Assembly (NCBI RefSeq): GCF_000236805.1
Contig: NZ_AGFX01000018.1
Coordinates: 310,001-374,000, forward strand
Source: Paenibacillus peoriae KCTC 3763
GTDB taxonomy: Bacteria > Bacillota > Bacilli > Paenibacillales > Paenibacillaceae
Direction of reading: 5' to 3'
Length of the DNA: 64,000 nt
Shown here: piece after piece, positions 17,771 through 27,105 of the stretch
Layout: each line of letters opens with the position of its first letter
How positions within the stretch are numbered: the first letter of the stretch is position 1
Notes under the pieces: generated by a model
What the model was told of the DNA's origin: nothing
Database searches by the model: none
Seen by the model: the letters and a program-made list of their open reading frames with translations, nothing else
Position numbers and translations under genes: made by a program

Positions 17771-18092
17771 TCGTTGGTCTACCCCTTTATTTAAGAATTA
17801 TAGCGTGGTTCATAGACTAGAGTAACATTAATACCTACAAAATCCAACACGTTTGGAAGAGTAACTGCTGGTTGTGCTTATATTGTTTAGACGCAACATT
17901 AACCGTAAAAGTTGCCCTGTTTACACAAATGTTTTTTTAAAAAAAGCAACGAACCCAAATAAAACAAACCCGCTGCACAAGACAACGAGACTTGTTGATA
18001 AAACGTCATACGAAACCTGAGGCTGTATATGACATACAGGGGCATAATGATGAGTATAGACCAAATCAGAACGTGAAGCGGGGAGTGAGCGT
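17771..18092. other. Divergent intergenic region
   Basis: A 322-bp region between divergent genes. It is AT-rich with an A/T homopolymer near 17935, and no clear operator or riboswitch is seen. It must hold both promoters. Confidence 0.4.
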
Positions 18093-18608
18093 ATGCTCAA
18101 AATTTTACTATTTATTCTCGTTATTCAAATTATTTATGTGTCGGCGTATACACTGCGCATGATTTTGACGCTGAAAGGTCAGCGGTATATCGCTGCGCTC
18201 ATTAGCACCGTGGAGGTTACGGTCTATGTGCTTGGCTTAAATGTGGTGCTCAAGTATCTGGACCAGGTGGCGAGTCTGGCAGTATACGCCATTGGTTATG
18301 CGTTGGGTATTCTTATCGGGGCCTGGATTGAGGAAAAAATAGCACTCGGCTACGTCACCGTCAAGGTCATCAGCAATGAGATCAATGGAGGAATTGCCAA
18401 TGCGCTGCGGGATAAAGGATACGGCGTTACAGCCTGGCTGGGCAGTGGGCGGGACGGAGAACGTCTGGCGATGGAAATTTTGGCTAAACGGATCAACCAG
18501 AATAAGCTGTACCAATCGATTTTGGACCTGGACCCCAAGGCCTTTGTTATTACGGTAGAACCGAAGCAATTTCATGGCGGCTTCTGGACCAAGGCAATCC
18601 GTAAATAA
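18093..18608 (+). CDS. UPF0316/DUF2179 membrane protein
   Basis: A 171-residue protein of the YebE-like UPF0316 family. Three membrane segments lie in about residues 1-85, followed by a soluble DUF2179 domain (about 90-165). Typical signatures are VSAYTLRMILTLKG, GYALGILIGAWIEEKIALG and the C-terminal FVITVEPKQFHGGFW. The biochemical role is unknown. ATG 18093 follows GGGGAGTGAG. A small zinc-ribbon gene follows 117 bp downstream. Confidence 0.87.
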   Translation: MLKILLFILVIQIIYVSAYTLRMILTLKGQRYIAALISTVEVTVYVLGLNVVLKYLDQVASLAVYAIGYALGILIGAWIEEKIALGYVTVKVISNEINGGIANALRDKGYGVTAWLGSGRDGERLAMEILAKRINQNKLYQSILDLDPKAFVITVEPKQFHGGFWTKAIRK

Positions 18609-18725
18609 ATATTTTGGTAAAATACGCATATTTTTCGAAGGTTGGAGCATATTAATACCCGCACAGGAGAGAATCAACAGAATGTTGACAGGGGATTACC
18701 CTATAAAAACCGAGGGGGAATGTAG

Positions 18726-18938
18726 ATGTACAGACGCCAGGCCCCGGAGATCATTCCAGAGGAAAATACAGCCATTTGGTCGTGTACAAACGAGGGCTGC
18801 AACGGCTGGATGCGAACGGATTTTACCTTTTTGAGTGAACCGGTGTGTCCACTCTGCCAAGCTTCAATGGGGCAGGAAATGCGGATGCTGCCGATTCTCA
18901 ATCAGGCGGGCAATTCCTTTGTCGCCCATCGCTCTTGA
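18726..18938 (+). CDS. YdjO-like zinc-ribbon protein
   Basis: A 70-residue protein with two CxxC-like pairs (CTNEGC and CPLC) around a WMR tract. It begins MYRRQAPEIIPEENTAIWSC, as in the Bacillus YdjO cold-inducible family. It probably binds zinc; its function is unknown. ATG 18726 has GGGGG upstream. A strong terminator follows. Confidence 0.82.
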   Translation: MYRRQAPEIIPEENTAIWSCTNEGCNGWMRTDFTFLSEPVCPLCQASMGQEMRMLPILNQAGNSFVAHRS

Positions 18939-18966
18939 ATCAGGATTTGCAACGTCTATGAACACC

Positions 18967-19002
18967 AAAAGCCGCTCCCAGCACATGCTGAGCGGCTTTT
19001 GA
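18967..19002. terminator. Terminator shared by YdjO-like gene and the mannan LacI gene
   Basis: AAAAGCCGCT/AGCGGCTTTT lies between convergent genes, with A/T runs on both sides. Confidence 0.85.
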
Positions 19003-19050
19003 TTGTGGAGCCTTGAGAGGGACCGATTGTCCAAGACATGCTTGCATCGA

Positions 19051-20064
19051 TCACGGCCTCTCCACACGCTGCACGGAATCACGATACACAATGTGACCCT
19101 GTACAAGGACTCGGCCAAAACGACTGCCGGGATGGCTTATTTTTTTCATCATCGATTCAATGGCGGTACGTGCCATCTGTTCAATGTCCACTCCAACGGT
19201 GGTCAGCTGCGGAACAATAAGAGTGGCATATACATCGTTGTCGAACCCAACCACAGAGCAATCCTCAGGCACATGGTATCCCTGAGCAATCAGCTTTTGC
19301 ACCAGGTTGTACGCCACCTGGTCACAGTTGCATACGAAGGCGGTCGGCAGCGGCTGGGGCAGCTCCATATCAACGTATACACCTTCGTCGTCCCGGTCGC
19401 TGAGCACCCACTCGTTACGTAGGGGCAGCCTGTGCTCCAGCAAGGATTTATAGTAGCCCAGGAAACGATCCTGAATGCTACTGGTGGAATAAAGATTACC
19501 CACATATGCAATATCCCGGTGTCCCTGGGCAATCAAATAGTTGGTCAGCTCGTAGGCTCCGTAAAAATTATCGGTTACTACAGAGTCGATATCGGCATGC
19601 TCATCATAAAAATCAAGAAACATTTTGGGCAGGTCCATGGATTGAACCAGCTCGATATATGGCTTGCTTACTTGTCCCAGAAGAATGAAGCCATCCACCT
19701 TGCGATCGTAATAGATACGTGGCAGATGAAGCTGCTCCTCGTCCTCGCGATGGAGAATGTGGAGGATGCCGTAGTAGCCGTAATGTTCGAGTTCCCGTGA
19801 AATTTGCTGATAGATATGCAGATAAAACGATTGGCCGGGGCCTGTAAAACGCTCGGGAATGACAACGCCAATGTTATAGGTGAGGCCTTCCTTCATGGAC
19901 TTGGCAGCGGTATTGAAACGGTAGCCCATTTCGCCGGCAAGCGTCTTGATACGCTCCTTTAGCTCATCGCTAACTCCTTCTTTGTCATTGAGCGCCTTCG
20001 ACACGGTCACACTGCTAACCCCCAGCTTATCTGCAATATCCCGCATCGTTACGTTGCTCTTCAT
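19051..20064 (-). CDS. LacI-family regulator of the mannan oligosaccharide locus
   Basis: A 337-residue regulator. The N-terminal helix-turn-helix (TMRDIADKLGVSSVTVSKAL) and hinge helix are followed by a sugar-binding effector domain (about 60-330) ending with CSVVGFDNDVYATLIVPQLTTV. ATG 20064 is the natural LacI start; a frame extension upstream to 20277 has no family similarity. It is the third gene of the minus-strand operon after cellobiose epimerase and GH130, about 165 bp below the latter. Matching LacI-type sites at 22636 and 22838 are its likely targets, with a mannan-derived sugar as inducer (inference). Confidence 0.9.
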   Translation of the reverse strand: MKSNVTMRDIADKLGVSSVTVSKALNDKEGVSDELKERIKTLAGEMGYRFNTAAKSMKEGLTYNIGVVIPERFTGPGQSFYLHIYQQISRELEHYGYYGILHILHREDEEQLHLPRIYYDRKVDGFILLGQVSKPYIELVQSMDLPKMFLDFYDEHADIDSVVTDNFYGAYELTNYLIAQGHRDIAYVGNLYSTSSIQDRFLGYYKSLLEHRLPLRNEWVLSDRDDEGVYVDMELPQPLPTAFVCNCDQVAYNLVQKLIAQGYHVPEDCSVVGFDNDVYATLIVPQLTTVGVDIEQMARTAIESMMKKISHPGSRFGRVLVQGHIVYRDSVQRVERP

Positions 20065-20230
20065 TTCCTGTTCCGCCTTCCAATTAAAAAAGATCAACAT
20101 CAGCAGCATAGCTGTTCTGTAAATATAAAGATTAGCGGCATAGCTGCCCAGAGAACAACGATTAGCCTGCGGATAACAGTTGTTCTCTGGATAGTATACA
20201 TGGTTCCGCAGACAGGATAAAGCTTGCGGC

Positions 20231-21430
20231 CTATGTCCGCTGCGAAGAATGAGGTTGTGCTTGCAACAGCGCTTCATTGCGCTGAATCAGCTCACGGCGG
20301 ACAGCGGCGCTGCCGAGTGAACGCAGTGGGTCAGGCGGTGTGTTGAACGTGTAGTCCTCCAGGCGGTCGACGGTCGTTGTTGCCACATGGATACGGGTGT
20401 CACTGGAGGCGTAGTAAATAAAGACTTCATTTTGCTCGTTAACCACTGCTCCGTTGCAAAAAATAACGTTCGAGACATCCCCGACGCGCTCTTCGTCATA
20501 GGGGGCTATAAAATGCCCGCCGGGCTTGGCAATGACGCGCGAAGGGTCCTCTAGGCTGGTGGCAAAGATGTACAGCACATATCGCAGACCAGCAGCCGTA
20601 TTGCGCACACCGTGAGCGATATGAATCCAGCCGCGGTTGGTCTTGATGGGAGCGGGCCCTTGTCCGTTCTTGGCTTCGTACACCGTATGATAGCAGCGCT
20701 CGTCAATCACTGTTTCATTCTCGATCACGGGCTGTGTAATATCCTCGCACAGACCGAAGGCAATGCCCCCGCCCGAGCCGGTGGAAATAAATCCGTCCTG
20801 CGGACGCGTGTAAAAGGCGTATTGGCCGTTCACGAATTCGGGGTGCAGGACGACGTTGCGCTGTTGCGGGGAATGTGTGGCAATGTTTGGTAGGCGGGTC
20901 CAGGTGCGAAGATCGCGGGTGCGAACCAGTCCGGCCTGAGCGACAGCGCTGGAGGTGTCGTGGGGTGGAGCGTCCGGGTCCTTTTTCTCCGAGCAATAAA
21001 TGCCGTAGATCCAGCCGTCTTCATGCTTCACCAGCCGCATATCGTACATGTTCGTCTCGTCAGGATCGATATCGTCCCATATCAATGGGGCATCGATGAA
21101 TCGGAACTGGTCAATACCGTTATCGCTCTCGGCCAGGGCAAAAAACGACTTCCGATCCAGCCCCTCGGTGCGGGAAACCAGAATGTATTTGCCCTCATGA
21201 TAGATCGCGCCCGGGTTTAGCGCTGCATTCACGCCCAGACGCTCCATGAAAAACGGGTTGGTCTGTTCGTTCAAATCAAATCGCCAATGTAGCGGGACGT
21301 GATGACGTGTGAGTACAGGATAGCGGTAGCGCTCGTAGATGCCATTGTAAAAGGTGGTGTTGACCTCATTCGGACGTGTAATCAGTTCCTCTTGCAGCGC
21401 CAGCAGCTTATTGTATTGGGTATGAATCAT
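20231..21430 (-). CDS. GH130 phosphorylase, 4-O-beta-mannosyl-glucose phosphorylase type
   Basis: A 399-residue five-bladed beta-propeller enzyme of GH130. Features include [37 protein letters not shown] (the conserved Asp-containing region) and the late DRLEDYTF region, all resembling the mannosylglucose phosphorylases of subfamily 1. Such enzymes split Man-beta-1,4-Glc with phosphate to mannose 1-phosphate and glucose. Its ATG overlaps the stop of the epimerase gene as ATGA, so translation is coupled. Coupling to an epimerase that makes mannosylglucose supports this specificity over the mannooligosaccharide type encoded at 26050. Confidence 0.88.
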   Translation of the reverse strand: MIHTQYNKLLALQEELITRPNEVNTTFYNGIYERYRYPVLTRHHVPLHWRFDLNEQTNPFFMERLGVNAALNPGAIYHEGKYILVSRTEGLDRKSFFALAESDNGIDQFRFIDAPLIWDDIDPDETNMYDMRLVKHEDGWIYGIYCSEKKDPDAPPHDTSSAVAQAGLVRTRDLRTWTRLPNIATHSPQQRNVVLHPEFVNGQYAFYTRPQDGFISTGSGGGIAFGLCEDITQPVIENETVIDERCYHTVYEAKNGQGPAPIKTNRGWIHIAHGVRNTAAGLRYVLYIFATSLEDPSRVIAKPGGHFIAPYDEERVGDVSNVIFCNGAVVNEQNEVFIYYASSDTRIHVATTTVDRLEDYTFNTPPDPLRSLGSAAVRRELIQRNEALLQAQPHSSQRT

Positions 21431-22602
21431 TTCGTTCCCATCCTTTCCAGCATTTCAATGCAAAATCGGCTGTTGTGATATGGGCATTTCCAAGGTCCTG
21501 CAATCTCTCTCGGATCAGGCTTGCTATCCGCTTGAACGGACCAAAACCATTCACCTCCGGGGCGTGAATCTACAATATATTGCCGAGTGTAGGCCCACAA
21601 ATCCCGTACAATCTGTAAGAACCGTTCGTCTTGTGTGCGTTGATACGCATTGTAAAAGCCGACGATTCCTTCTGCCTGTACCCACCAAATACGTGAGGTG
21701 TCTACCCGATCGCCTTCCCGTTCGTTGATTAGTGAACCATCTGGCTGAATAGCACGTTCGGCTACCGCATGGGCGATATCCACCACCATGTCCATATATT
21801 TCAGGGGATGGTGACCCAGCACATTCATAGCGTCCTGAATCAGCCAGCTGGCTTCAATATCATGACCGTAAGAAGTCAGGTCGAGCAGAGAACGCCAGTC
21901 ACTGTCGAAAAATACCTCCAACCGCCAGGCGGAAGCATCGTAAACACGGCTGTATAAAATGTCCAGTACATTTACCAGAGCATTCCTTACTTCCTCGTCC
22001 GGTTGTACGCGAAGCAGCCCGGTATACGCTTCCAGAACATGAATATGCGTATTCATCGTGATGTGCGCGGTAACCCCGTTTTCGCTGAGCAGCTCATTAG
22101 GCTGTGTGTTCCACATCCGGTCAAATTGTTCACCGTATGCCTGGCGGGTGCGATCATATCCTTTTTGCTCCAGCAGGTGAAACAGCTCCTTAGCCAGTGC
22201 CAGGGCATCCGGGTCGCTCGTTGCCCGCGCATATTCGGACAAGGCATAAATGGCGAATGCCTGCGCATAGACGTGCTTGCACGTGTCCGCTGGACGGCCC
22301 ATGTGATCTACCATCCAGTACATGCCTCCATATACCGGGTCTATCAGGTGTTCTTGCAGGAACAGGAAAGCGTGTCGTGCGGCGTCCTTATAGATGTTTT
22401 CCCCGGTCACACGGGCTGCTGCCGAGAATGACCAGAGCAACCGTGCAGTGGCTATCCCGCCCTTGTTGGCCTTCTTATGGACGTGCAGATCGACATCTAC
22501 CTCACCATAAAATCCACCGTGCGCTTCATCCTTCAACCCTAGCCAGAACGGGAGTATGTGTTCCTTCCATTCCTGTCTGATCTCATGTAGCAACGTGTCC
22601 AA
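21427..22602 (-). CDS. Cellobiose 2-epimerase (AGE family)
   Basis: A 391-residue (alpha/alpha)6-barrel enzyme that epimerises the reducing-end glucose or mannose of beta-1,4 disaccharides at C2. It starts with [20 protein letters not shown], typical of the family. Catalytic histidines sit in [11 protein letters not shown] and near the C-terminus in [11 protein letters not shown]. In this locus it would turn mannobiose into mannosylglucose for the coupled GH130. It has no signal peptide. It is the first gene of the minus-strand operon, facing the ABC importer across a control region. Confidence 0.9.
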   Translation of the reverse strand: MDTLLHEIRQEWKEHILPFWLGLKDEAHGGFYGEVDVDLHVHKKANKGGIATARLLWSFSAAARVTGENIYKDAARHAFLFLQEHLIDPVYGGMYWMVDHMGRPADTCKHVYAQAFAIYALSEYARATSDPDALALAKELFHLLEQKGYDRTRQAYGEQFDRMWNTQPNELLSENGVTAHITMNTHIHVLEAYTGLLRVQPDEEVRNALVNVLDILYSRVYDASAWRLEVFFDSDWRSLLDLTSYGHDIEASWLIQDAMNVLGHHPLKYMDMVVDIAHAVAERAIQPDGSLINEREGDRVDTSRIWWVQAEGIVGFYNAYQRTQDERFLQIVRDLWAYTRQYIVDSRPGGEWFWSVQADSKPDPREIAGPWKCPYHNSRFCIEMLERMGTK

Positions 22603-22635
22603 GAGGCAGAACCCTCCTTTTTGAAATCCGTTAGC

Positions 22636-22645
22636 TTATCGTTAA
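22636..22645. promoter_or_regulatory. LacI-type operator half of a mirrored pair (epimerase side)
   Basis: TTATCGTTAA within GCTTATCGTTAACT is a CG-centred imperfect dyad next to the epimerase start. The reverse complement of the same 10-mer occurs at 22838-22847. Confidence 0.6.
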
Positions 22646-22795
22646 CTTCATACAAAATCATAATCATGTATTAAAAAGCTGTCAACTCTCCTGATCAGTC
22701 ACAGTTATCCAAAGGTAAAACGGCATGCAGCAGGAAAGTTGTGTCGCTGTGTATCCCTTGTTTGTCCACCTTAATATATTCACAAAATAATAAAA

Positions 22796-22825
22796 TTGAC
22801 ATAGTAAGCGCTATCATAATAGAAT
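22796..22825 (+). promoter_or_regulatory. Promoter of the mannan ABC operon with internal cre-like site
   Basis: TTGACA (22796-22801) and TAGAAT (22820-22825) have an 18-bp spacer. The spacer holds AGTAAGCGCTATCA (22803-22816), which matches the cre consensus at most positions including AGCGCT. CcpA binding here would block initiation. Confidence 0.65.
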
Positions 22826-22837
22826 GATTTTATTAGT

Positions 22838-22847
22838 TTAACGATAA
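22838..22847. promoter_or_regulatory. LacI-type operator, importer side
   Basis: TTAACGATAA within GTTTAACGATAACC lies just downstream of the -10 box. It is the reverse complement of the site at 22636, placing one copy at each end of the divergent region. Confidence 0.6.
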
Positions 22848-22879
22848 CCTTATTTTAAAACAACAGGAGGGGTCGTTTC

Positions 22880-24202
22880 ATGAAGTTGTCCAAGGTTTTG
22901 GTGCCATTACTATCGGTGCTGTTGTTAGCAGGATTATTAGCAGGGTGTGCCCCAAAAGGATCAGATACGCCAGCAGCCAGCTCTGATCCGAAGGATGTGG
23001 AGGGTGAAATCACGGTCATTACACAACGGACAGACATTGTGGATACGGTGTTTCAGGACTACGCCAAGGAATTTAACAAGCTATATCCGAATGTGAAGGT
23101 CAATTTTCAGGCGTTAGCCGATTATGAGAGCCAGATTAAAATTCGGATGGGGACCAGAGATTACGGAGATGTCTTGCTTATTCCTACCAGCATTCCCATT
23201 GCAGAGCTTCCCGACTTTTTCGAACCGCTGGGCACTTACGAGGAGATGAAAAGCAAGTATAGCGGCATTGAAGAACGTATGGTGGAGGGCAATGTCTACG
23301 GTATTCCGGTAGCGATGACGTACTCCGGCGTGATTTATAACAAAAACGTGTTCAAGGACGCGGGAATCACGCAGCTTCCCAAAACTCCGGATCAATTTCT
23401 GAAAGCGCTCCAGCAGATTAAGGACAAAACCAAGGCGGTGCCGCTGTTTACGAACTATGCCTCTGGATGGGCACTGACCCAGTGGGAAGCTGATTTGGCC
23501 ACGGTGGCGGGTACGAAGGAATATGTGAATGTCACACAGCCGAATACAGACGACAATTTCACGAAGGGTCAGCCTCACTATGAGTTGTATAAAATCATGT
23601 ACGATGCGGCTAAAAATGGTCTGATCGAAAAAGACCCGACCACCACGGATTGGGAAACCTCCAAGGCGGATTTGGCACAAGGCAAAATCGGTACGATGGT
23701 ACTTGGCTCCTGGGCCATTGACCAGATCAAAAGCACAGCGACCAACAAGGATGATATCGGCTTTATGCCGTTTCCGACAAATGCCTCCAAGGTGCTTGTT
23801 CCGTTGGCAGGTGATTACAACCTCGGTATTAACGTAAACAGTGAAAATAAAGCAGCGGCCCGTGCCTGGGTGGACTGGTTTACCGAGAAGTCCAACTATG
23901 CCGTAGAACAGGCGGGCAGCATCAGTCCGTTGAATGGCGCAAAAATGCCTGACATTTTGAAGCAATACGGAGATCAGGGAGTCGTCTTTGAAACGCTCAC
24001 TCCTTCTCCAAAAGGACAGGAAGGGATTGTTGATAAAATCGACAAAAAGGGAGAAATCGGCTTGTGGCAGCCGGATTTCAAGAAACGCATTATTGAGGCA
24101 GCGGTTGGTAACCGCCCGGAATCGTATGACACCATTATGAAGGATCTGAATGACGCATGGGTGAAGGCGCGAGCTGAAGTGGCTGCGAAGGAAGCCAAAT
24201 AG
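22880..24202 (+). CDS. Sugar ABC transporter substrate-binding lipoprotein (mannan oligosaccharides)
   Basis: A 440-residue extracellular lipoprotein. The lipobox LLAG-C places the anchor at Cys23. The mature protein is a family 1 solute-binding protein with two lobes; GTMVLGSWAIDQIK is the typical hinge-region motif. It captures the oligosaccharide for the two permeases that follow. ATG 22880 follows AGGAGGGG. The gene is first in an operon with two CUT1 permeases, GH130 and a CE7 esterase, which points to acetylated or plain beta-mannan oligosaccharides as ligand (inference from context). Confidence 0.9.
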   Translation: MKLSKVLVPLLSVLLLAGLLAGCAPKGSDTPAASSDPKDVEGEITVITQRTDIVDTVFQDYAKEFNKLYPNVKVNFQALADYESQIKIRMGTRDYGDVLLIPTSIPIAELPDFFEPLGTYEEMKSKYSGIEERMVEGNVYGIPVAMTYSGVIYNKNVFKDAGITQLPKTPDQFLKALQQIKDKTKAVPLFTNYASGWALTQWEADLATVAGTKEYVNVTQPNTDDNFTKGQPHYELYKIMYDAAKNGLIEKDPTTTDWETSKADLAQGKIGTMVLGSWAIDQIKSTATNKDDIGFMPFPTNASKVLVPLAGDYNLGINVNSENKAAARAWVDWFTEKSNYAVEQAGSISPLNGAKMPDILKQYGDQGVVFETLTPSPKGQEGIVDKIDKKGEIGLWQPDFKKRIIEAAVGNRPESYDTIMKDLNDAWVKARAEVAAKEAK

Positions 24203-24269
24203 TCATCTGAACTGATGATTAGAAAGGATCGAGGTAGCAGTCGATGGACGGATAGCCAGGAGGTGCAGC

Positions 24270-25154
24270 ATGTTCAAATTTTCGAATCTCAGCTACTCCA
24301 AACAAAGATTGGCGATTATTGCAGCCTTTTCATTTATCCCGCTGGCGCTGCTGATCACTTTTGCGTACTTGCCGGTGATCAACATGTTCAAATACAGCTT
24401 TTTGGACTGGAACGGCTATAGTAAGCGTCTGGAATATGTGGGCTTTGAAAACTATATCAAAATCTTTACCGACCCCGAGTATTTCTCGGTGTTTAAGGTC
24501 AGTCTGTATTACTTTGTCGCCACGTTTGTACAGATGGGTCTGGCCCTTTATTTTGCAACCATTCTCAGCTTTCAAACCTGGTTTAAAAATGTGTTTAAAG
24601 GCATTTTATTTTTTCCTTCCCTGATGAACGGGGTGGCCATTGGTTTTATTTTTCTATTCTTCTTCAAGTCGGATGGCACACTGGATACGCTGCTTCAGGC
24701 CCTGGGGCTGGGTTCGTATATCAAGCTATGGCTGGGCAACCCGGAGATTATCAACATTTCGCTGGCTGGCACGTCGATCTGGAGATACATGGGCTTTAAC
24801 TTTATTGTGTTTCTCGGTGCGATTTCCTCCATATCGAGTGATCTGTACGAAGCGTCTGATATTGACGGGGCCAACCGCTGGCATCAGTTCCGGTACATTA
24901 TTTTGCCGAGTATCAAACGTATTTTGCAGCTGAATCTGATCCTGGCAATTAGCGGTGCGATTAGTGCATTCGATATTCCGTATATTATGACTGGCGGCTC
25001 CAATGGCAGTAAAACGTTCGTGATCCAAACGATTGATGTGGCGTTCAAATACAGTAAGGTCGGCCTGGCCTCGGCGATGGCGGTGATTTTGCTGCTGATT
25101 GTGATCGTGGTTACACTGCTTCAACGTGTGCTGATTCGGGGAGAGGAGGACTAA
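24270..25154 (+). CDS. Sugar ABC transporter permease, MalF type
   Basis: A 294-residue inner-membrane permease with six membrane segments. The EAA loop (EASDIDGANRWHQFRYIILP, about residues 196-215) contacts the ATPase. It pairs with the next gene 2 bp downstream. No ATPase gene is present, as is usual for CUT1 systems of Firmicutes served by a shared MsmX-like ATPase. Confidence 0.92.
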   Translation: MFKFSNLSYSKQRLAIIAAFSFIPLALLITFAYLPVINMFKYSFLDWNGYSKRLEYVGFENYIKIFTDPEYFSVFKVSLYYFVATFVQMGLALYFATILSFQTWFKNVFKGILFFPSLMNGVAIGFIFLFFFKSDGTLDTLLQALGLGSYIKLWLGNPEIINISLAGTSIWRYMGFNFIVFLGAISSISSDLYEASDIDGANRWHQFRYIILPSIKRILQLNLILAISGAISAFDIPYIMTGGSNGSKTFVIQTIDVAFKYSKVGLASAMAVILLLIVIVVTLLQRVLIRGEED

Positions 25155-25156
25155 TC

Positions 25157-25990
25157 ATGTATATGCTAAAAAGAACGCTGGCAAGCAGTATCAAGTATGC
25201 TGCGCTTTTGCTGGGTGCGTTCGTCGCACTGCTGCCGATTGTCGTGATTTTGTTCGCTTCCTTGAAGACGAAGGCTGAATATGCGTCCACCAGCCCGCTG
25301 ACTCCCCCGGTGAACTGGCTGAACTGGACGAACTACGCCAAAGCCTTTGTGAACGGTAATATGCTAACCGGATTTGTGAATACGGCTTTTATTTTGCTGG
25401 TTTCAATCATCGGGGCAACGCTGACGGGCTCCATGATTGCGTATATTTTGAACCGCTTTAAATTTAAAGGCAAAAGTCTTATGCTTGGGGCGTTCTTGCT
25501 CGCAACCCTCATTCCGGGGGTAACGACACAGGTATCGACGTTCCAGATTATCAACAAGCTGGAACTGTTTAACACACCTTGGGCAGCTATTTTGCTGTAT
25601 TTGGGAACCGATATTATTGCGGTGTATATTTTCCTGCAATTCCTGGATTCGATCGCAGTGGCGCTGGATGAATCGGCCATGCTGGATGGCGCCTCCTATC
25701 TGACGATCTACTGGCGCATTATTTTGCCCCTGCTGAAGCCTGCCGTTGTGACCGTGATTATTATCAAGGGCGTTAATATTTACAACGACTTTTACACCCC
25801 GTTCCTGTATATGCCCAAAACAAGCCTGCAGGTCATATCGACGGCACTGTTCAAGTTTAAAGGTCCGTATGGCGCGCAATGGGAAGTGATCAGCGCGGGT
25901 ATTATCATTGCTATTATTCCGACACTGATTGCATTTTTATCATTACAAAAATACATCTATAACGGATTCGCACAGGGTTCAGTGAAATAG
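25157..25990 (+). CDS. Sugar ABC transporter permease, MalG type
   Basis: A 277-residue permease with six membrane segments and the EAA-like loop DESAMLDGASYLTIYWRIILP (about residues 172-192). It ends with the common YNGFAQGSVK tail of MalG-type subunits. It forms a heterodimer with the preceding gene product. The GH130 phosphorylase begins 59 bp downstream in the same operon. Confidence 0.92.
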   Translation: MYMLKRTLASSIKYAALLLGAFVALLPIVVILFASLKTKAEYASTSPLTPPVNWLNWTNYAKAFVNGNMLTGFVNTAFILLVSIIGATLTGSMIAYILNRFKFKGKSLMLGAFLLATLIPGVTTQVSTFQIINKLELFNTPWAAILLYLGTDIIAVYIFLQFLDSIAVALDESAMLDGASYLTIYWRIILPLLKPAVVTVIIIKGVNIYNDFYTPFLYMPKTSLQVISTALFKFKGPYGAQWEVISAGIIIAIIPTLIAFLSLQKYIYNGFAQGSVK

Positions 25991-26049
25991 AACAAGGTTT
26001 AATAGAAAATTAATAAAATCAAGTGTCTCGGTGAGAGGAGAGGGTACGA

Positions 26050-27093
26050 ATGAGTAAATTGAATGTGGATACAGATAACGTACGAATTGTAGGAGACAGC
26101 CTGCCAAACATGCCATGGCAAGATAAGCCTGAAGGCAGCGAGGCTCCGGTATGGAGACATACGGAGAATCCGGTCATTGGACGGAATCCGGTGCCGGGCA
26201 TTGCACGCATTTTCAACAGTGCAGTAGCGCCGTATGAGGGACGGTTTGTGGGGGTGTTCCGGGCCGAAACGATTAATGGACGCCCGCATTTGCATCTGGG
26301 CTGGAGTGACGACGGGTTGGCTTGGGACATTGAACAGGAACGGATGCATTTGGTGGATGAGGAGGGAAACAATTATCAACCAAGATATGCTTACGATCCG
26401 CGACTGGTGCGAGTGGAGGATACGTACTATATCATCTGGTGTACAGATTTTTACGGCGCGGCGTTGGGGATAGCGCAAACCAAGGATTTTAAAAGCTTTG
26501 TACGATTGGAAAATCCGTTCCTGCCGTTCAATCGCAACGGGGTGCTGTTTCCCCGCAAGCAAAACGGAAACTTCCTGCTGCTATCCCGCCCGAGCGATAG
26601 TGGTCATACGCCGTTTGGCGATATTTTTCTCAGCGAAAGCCCGGATCTGGTGTATTGGGGCAAGCACCGTCATGTGATGAGCAAGGGCGGACAGGGCTGG
26701 TGGCAATCAGTGAAGATTGGCGGCGGACCGGCTCCGATTGAGACGACTGAGGGCTGGCTCATGCTCTACCACGGAGTGACGGGCACGTGCAATGGGCTAG
26801 TATACAGCATGGGAGTTGCTGTTCTGGATAAGGATGAACCATCCAGGGTTAAATATCGTTCCTCCAATTTCGTGCTGACCCCGGAGGAATGGTACGAGGA
26901 ACGGGGCTTTGTGCCGAATGTAGTGTTCCCGTGTGCTACACTGCATGATGCCGACACTGGGCGGATCGCGATTTATTATGGGGCAGCCGATACGTATGTA
27001 GGTGTCGCGTATACGACAGTGTCAGACATGCTGAAGTATGTCATCGCAACGGATGAAGTGGTCGCCGATGACCATGAATTGGGCCGGATGTAG
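26050..27093 (+). CDS. GH130 beta-1,4-mannooligosaccharide phosphorylase
   Basis: A 347-residue GH130 enzyme distinct from the one at 20231. GIARIFNSAVAPYEGRFVGVFRAE and the YDPRLVRVEDTYYI region fit the subfamily 2 type, with GGGPAPIETTEGWLMLYHG forming the phosphate/sugar site. It removes non-reducing mannose from beta-1,4-mannooligosaccharides as mannose 1-phosphate. It has no signal peptide, so it acts on imported oligomers. ATG 26050 follows GAGGAGAGGG. Its position after the importer and before the esterase gives a stepwise degradation route. Confidence 0.88.
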   Translation: MSKLNVDTDNVRIVGDSLPNMPWQDKPEGSEAPVWRHTENPVIGRNPVPGIARIFNSAVAPYEGRFVGVFRAETINGRPHLHLGWSDDGLAWDIEQERMHLVDEEGNNYQPRYAYDPRLVRVEDTYYIIWCTDFYGAALGIAQTKDFKSFVRLENPFLPFNRNGVLFPRKQNGNFLLLSRPSDSGHTPFGDIFLSESPDLVYWGKHRHVMSKGGQGWWQSVKIGGGPAPIETTEGWLMLYHGVTGTCNGLVYSMGVAVLDKDEPSRVKYRSSNFVLTPEEWYEERGFVPNVVFPCATLHDADTGRIAIYYGAADTYVGVAYTTVSDMLKYVIATDEVVADDHELGRM

Positions 27094-27105
27094 GAGGAGA
27101 TTTTG

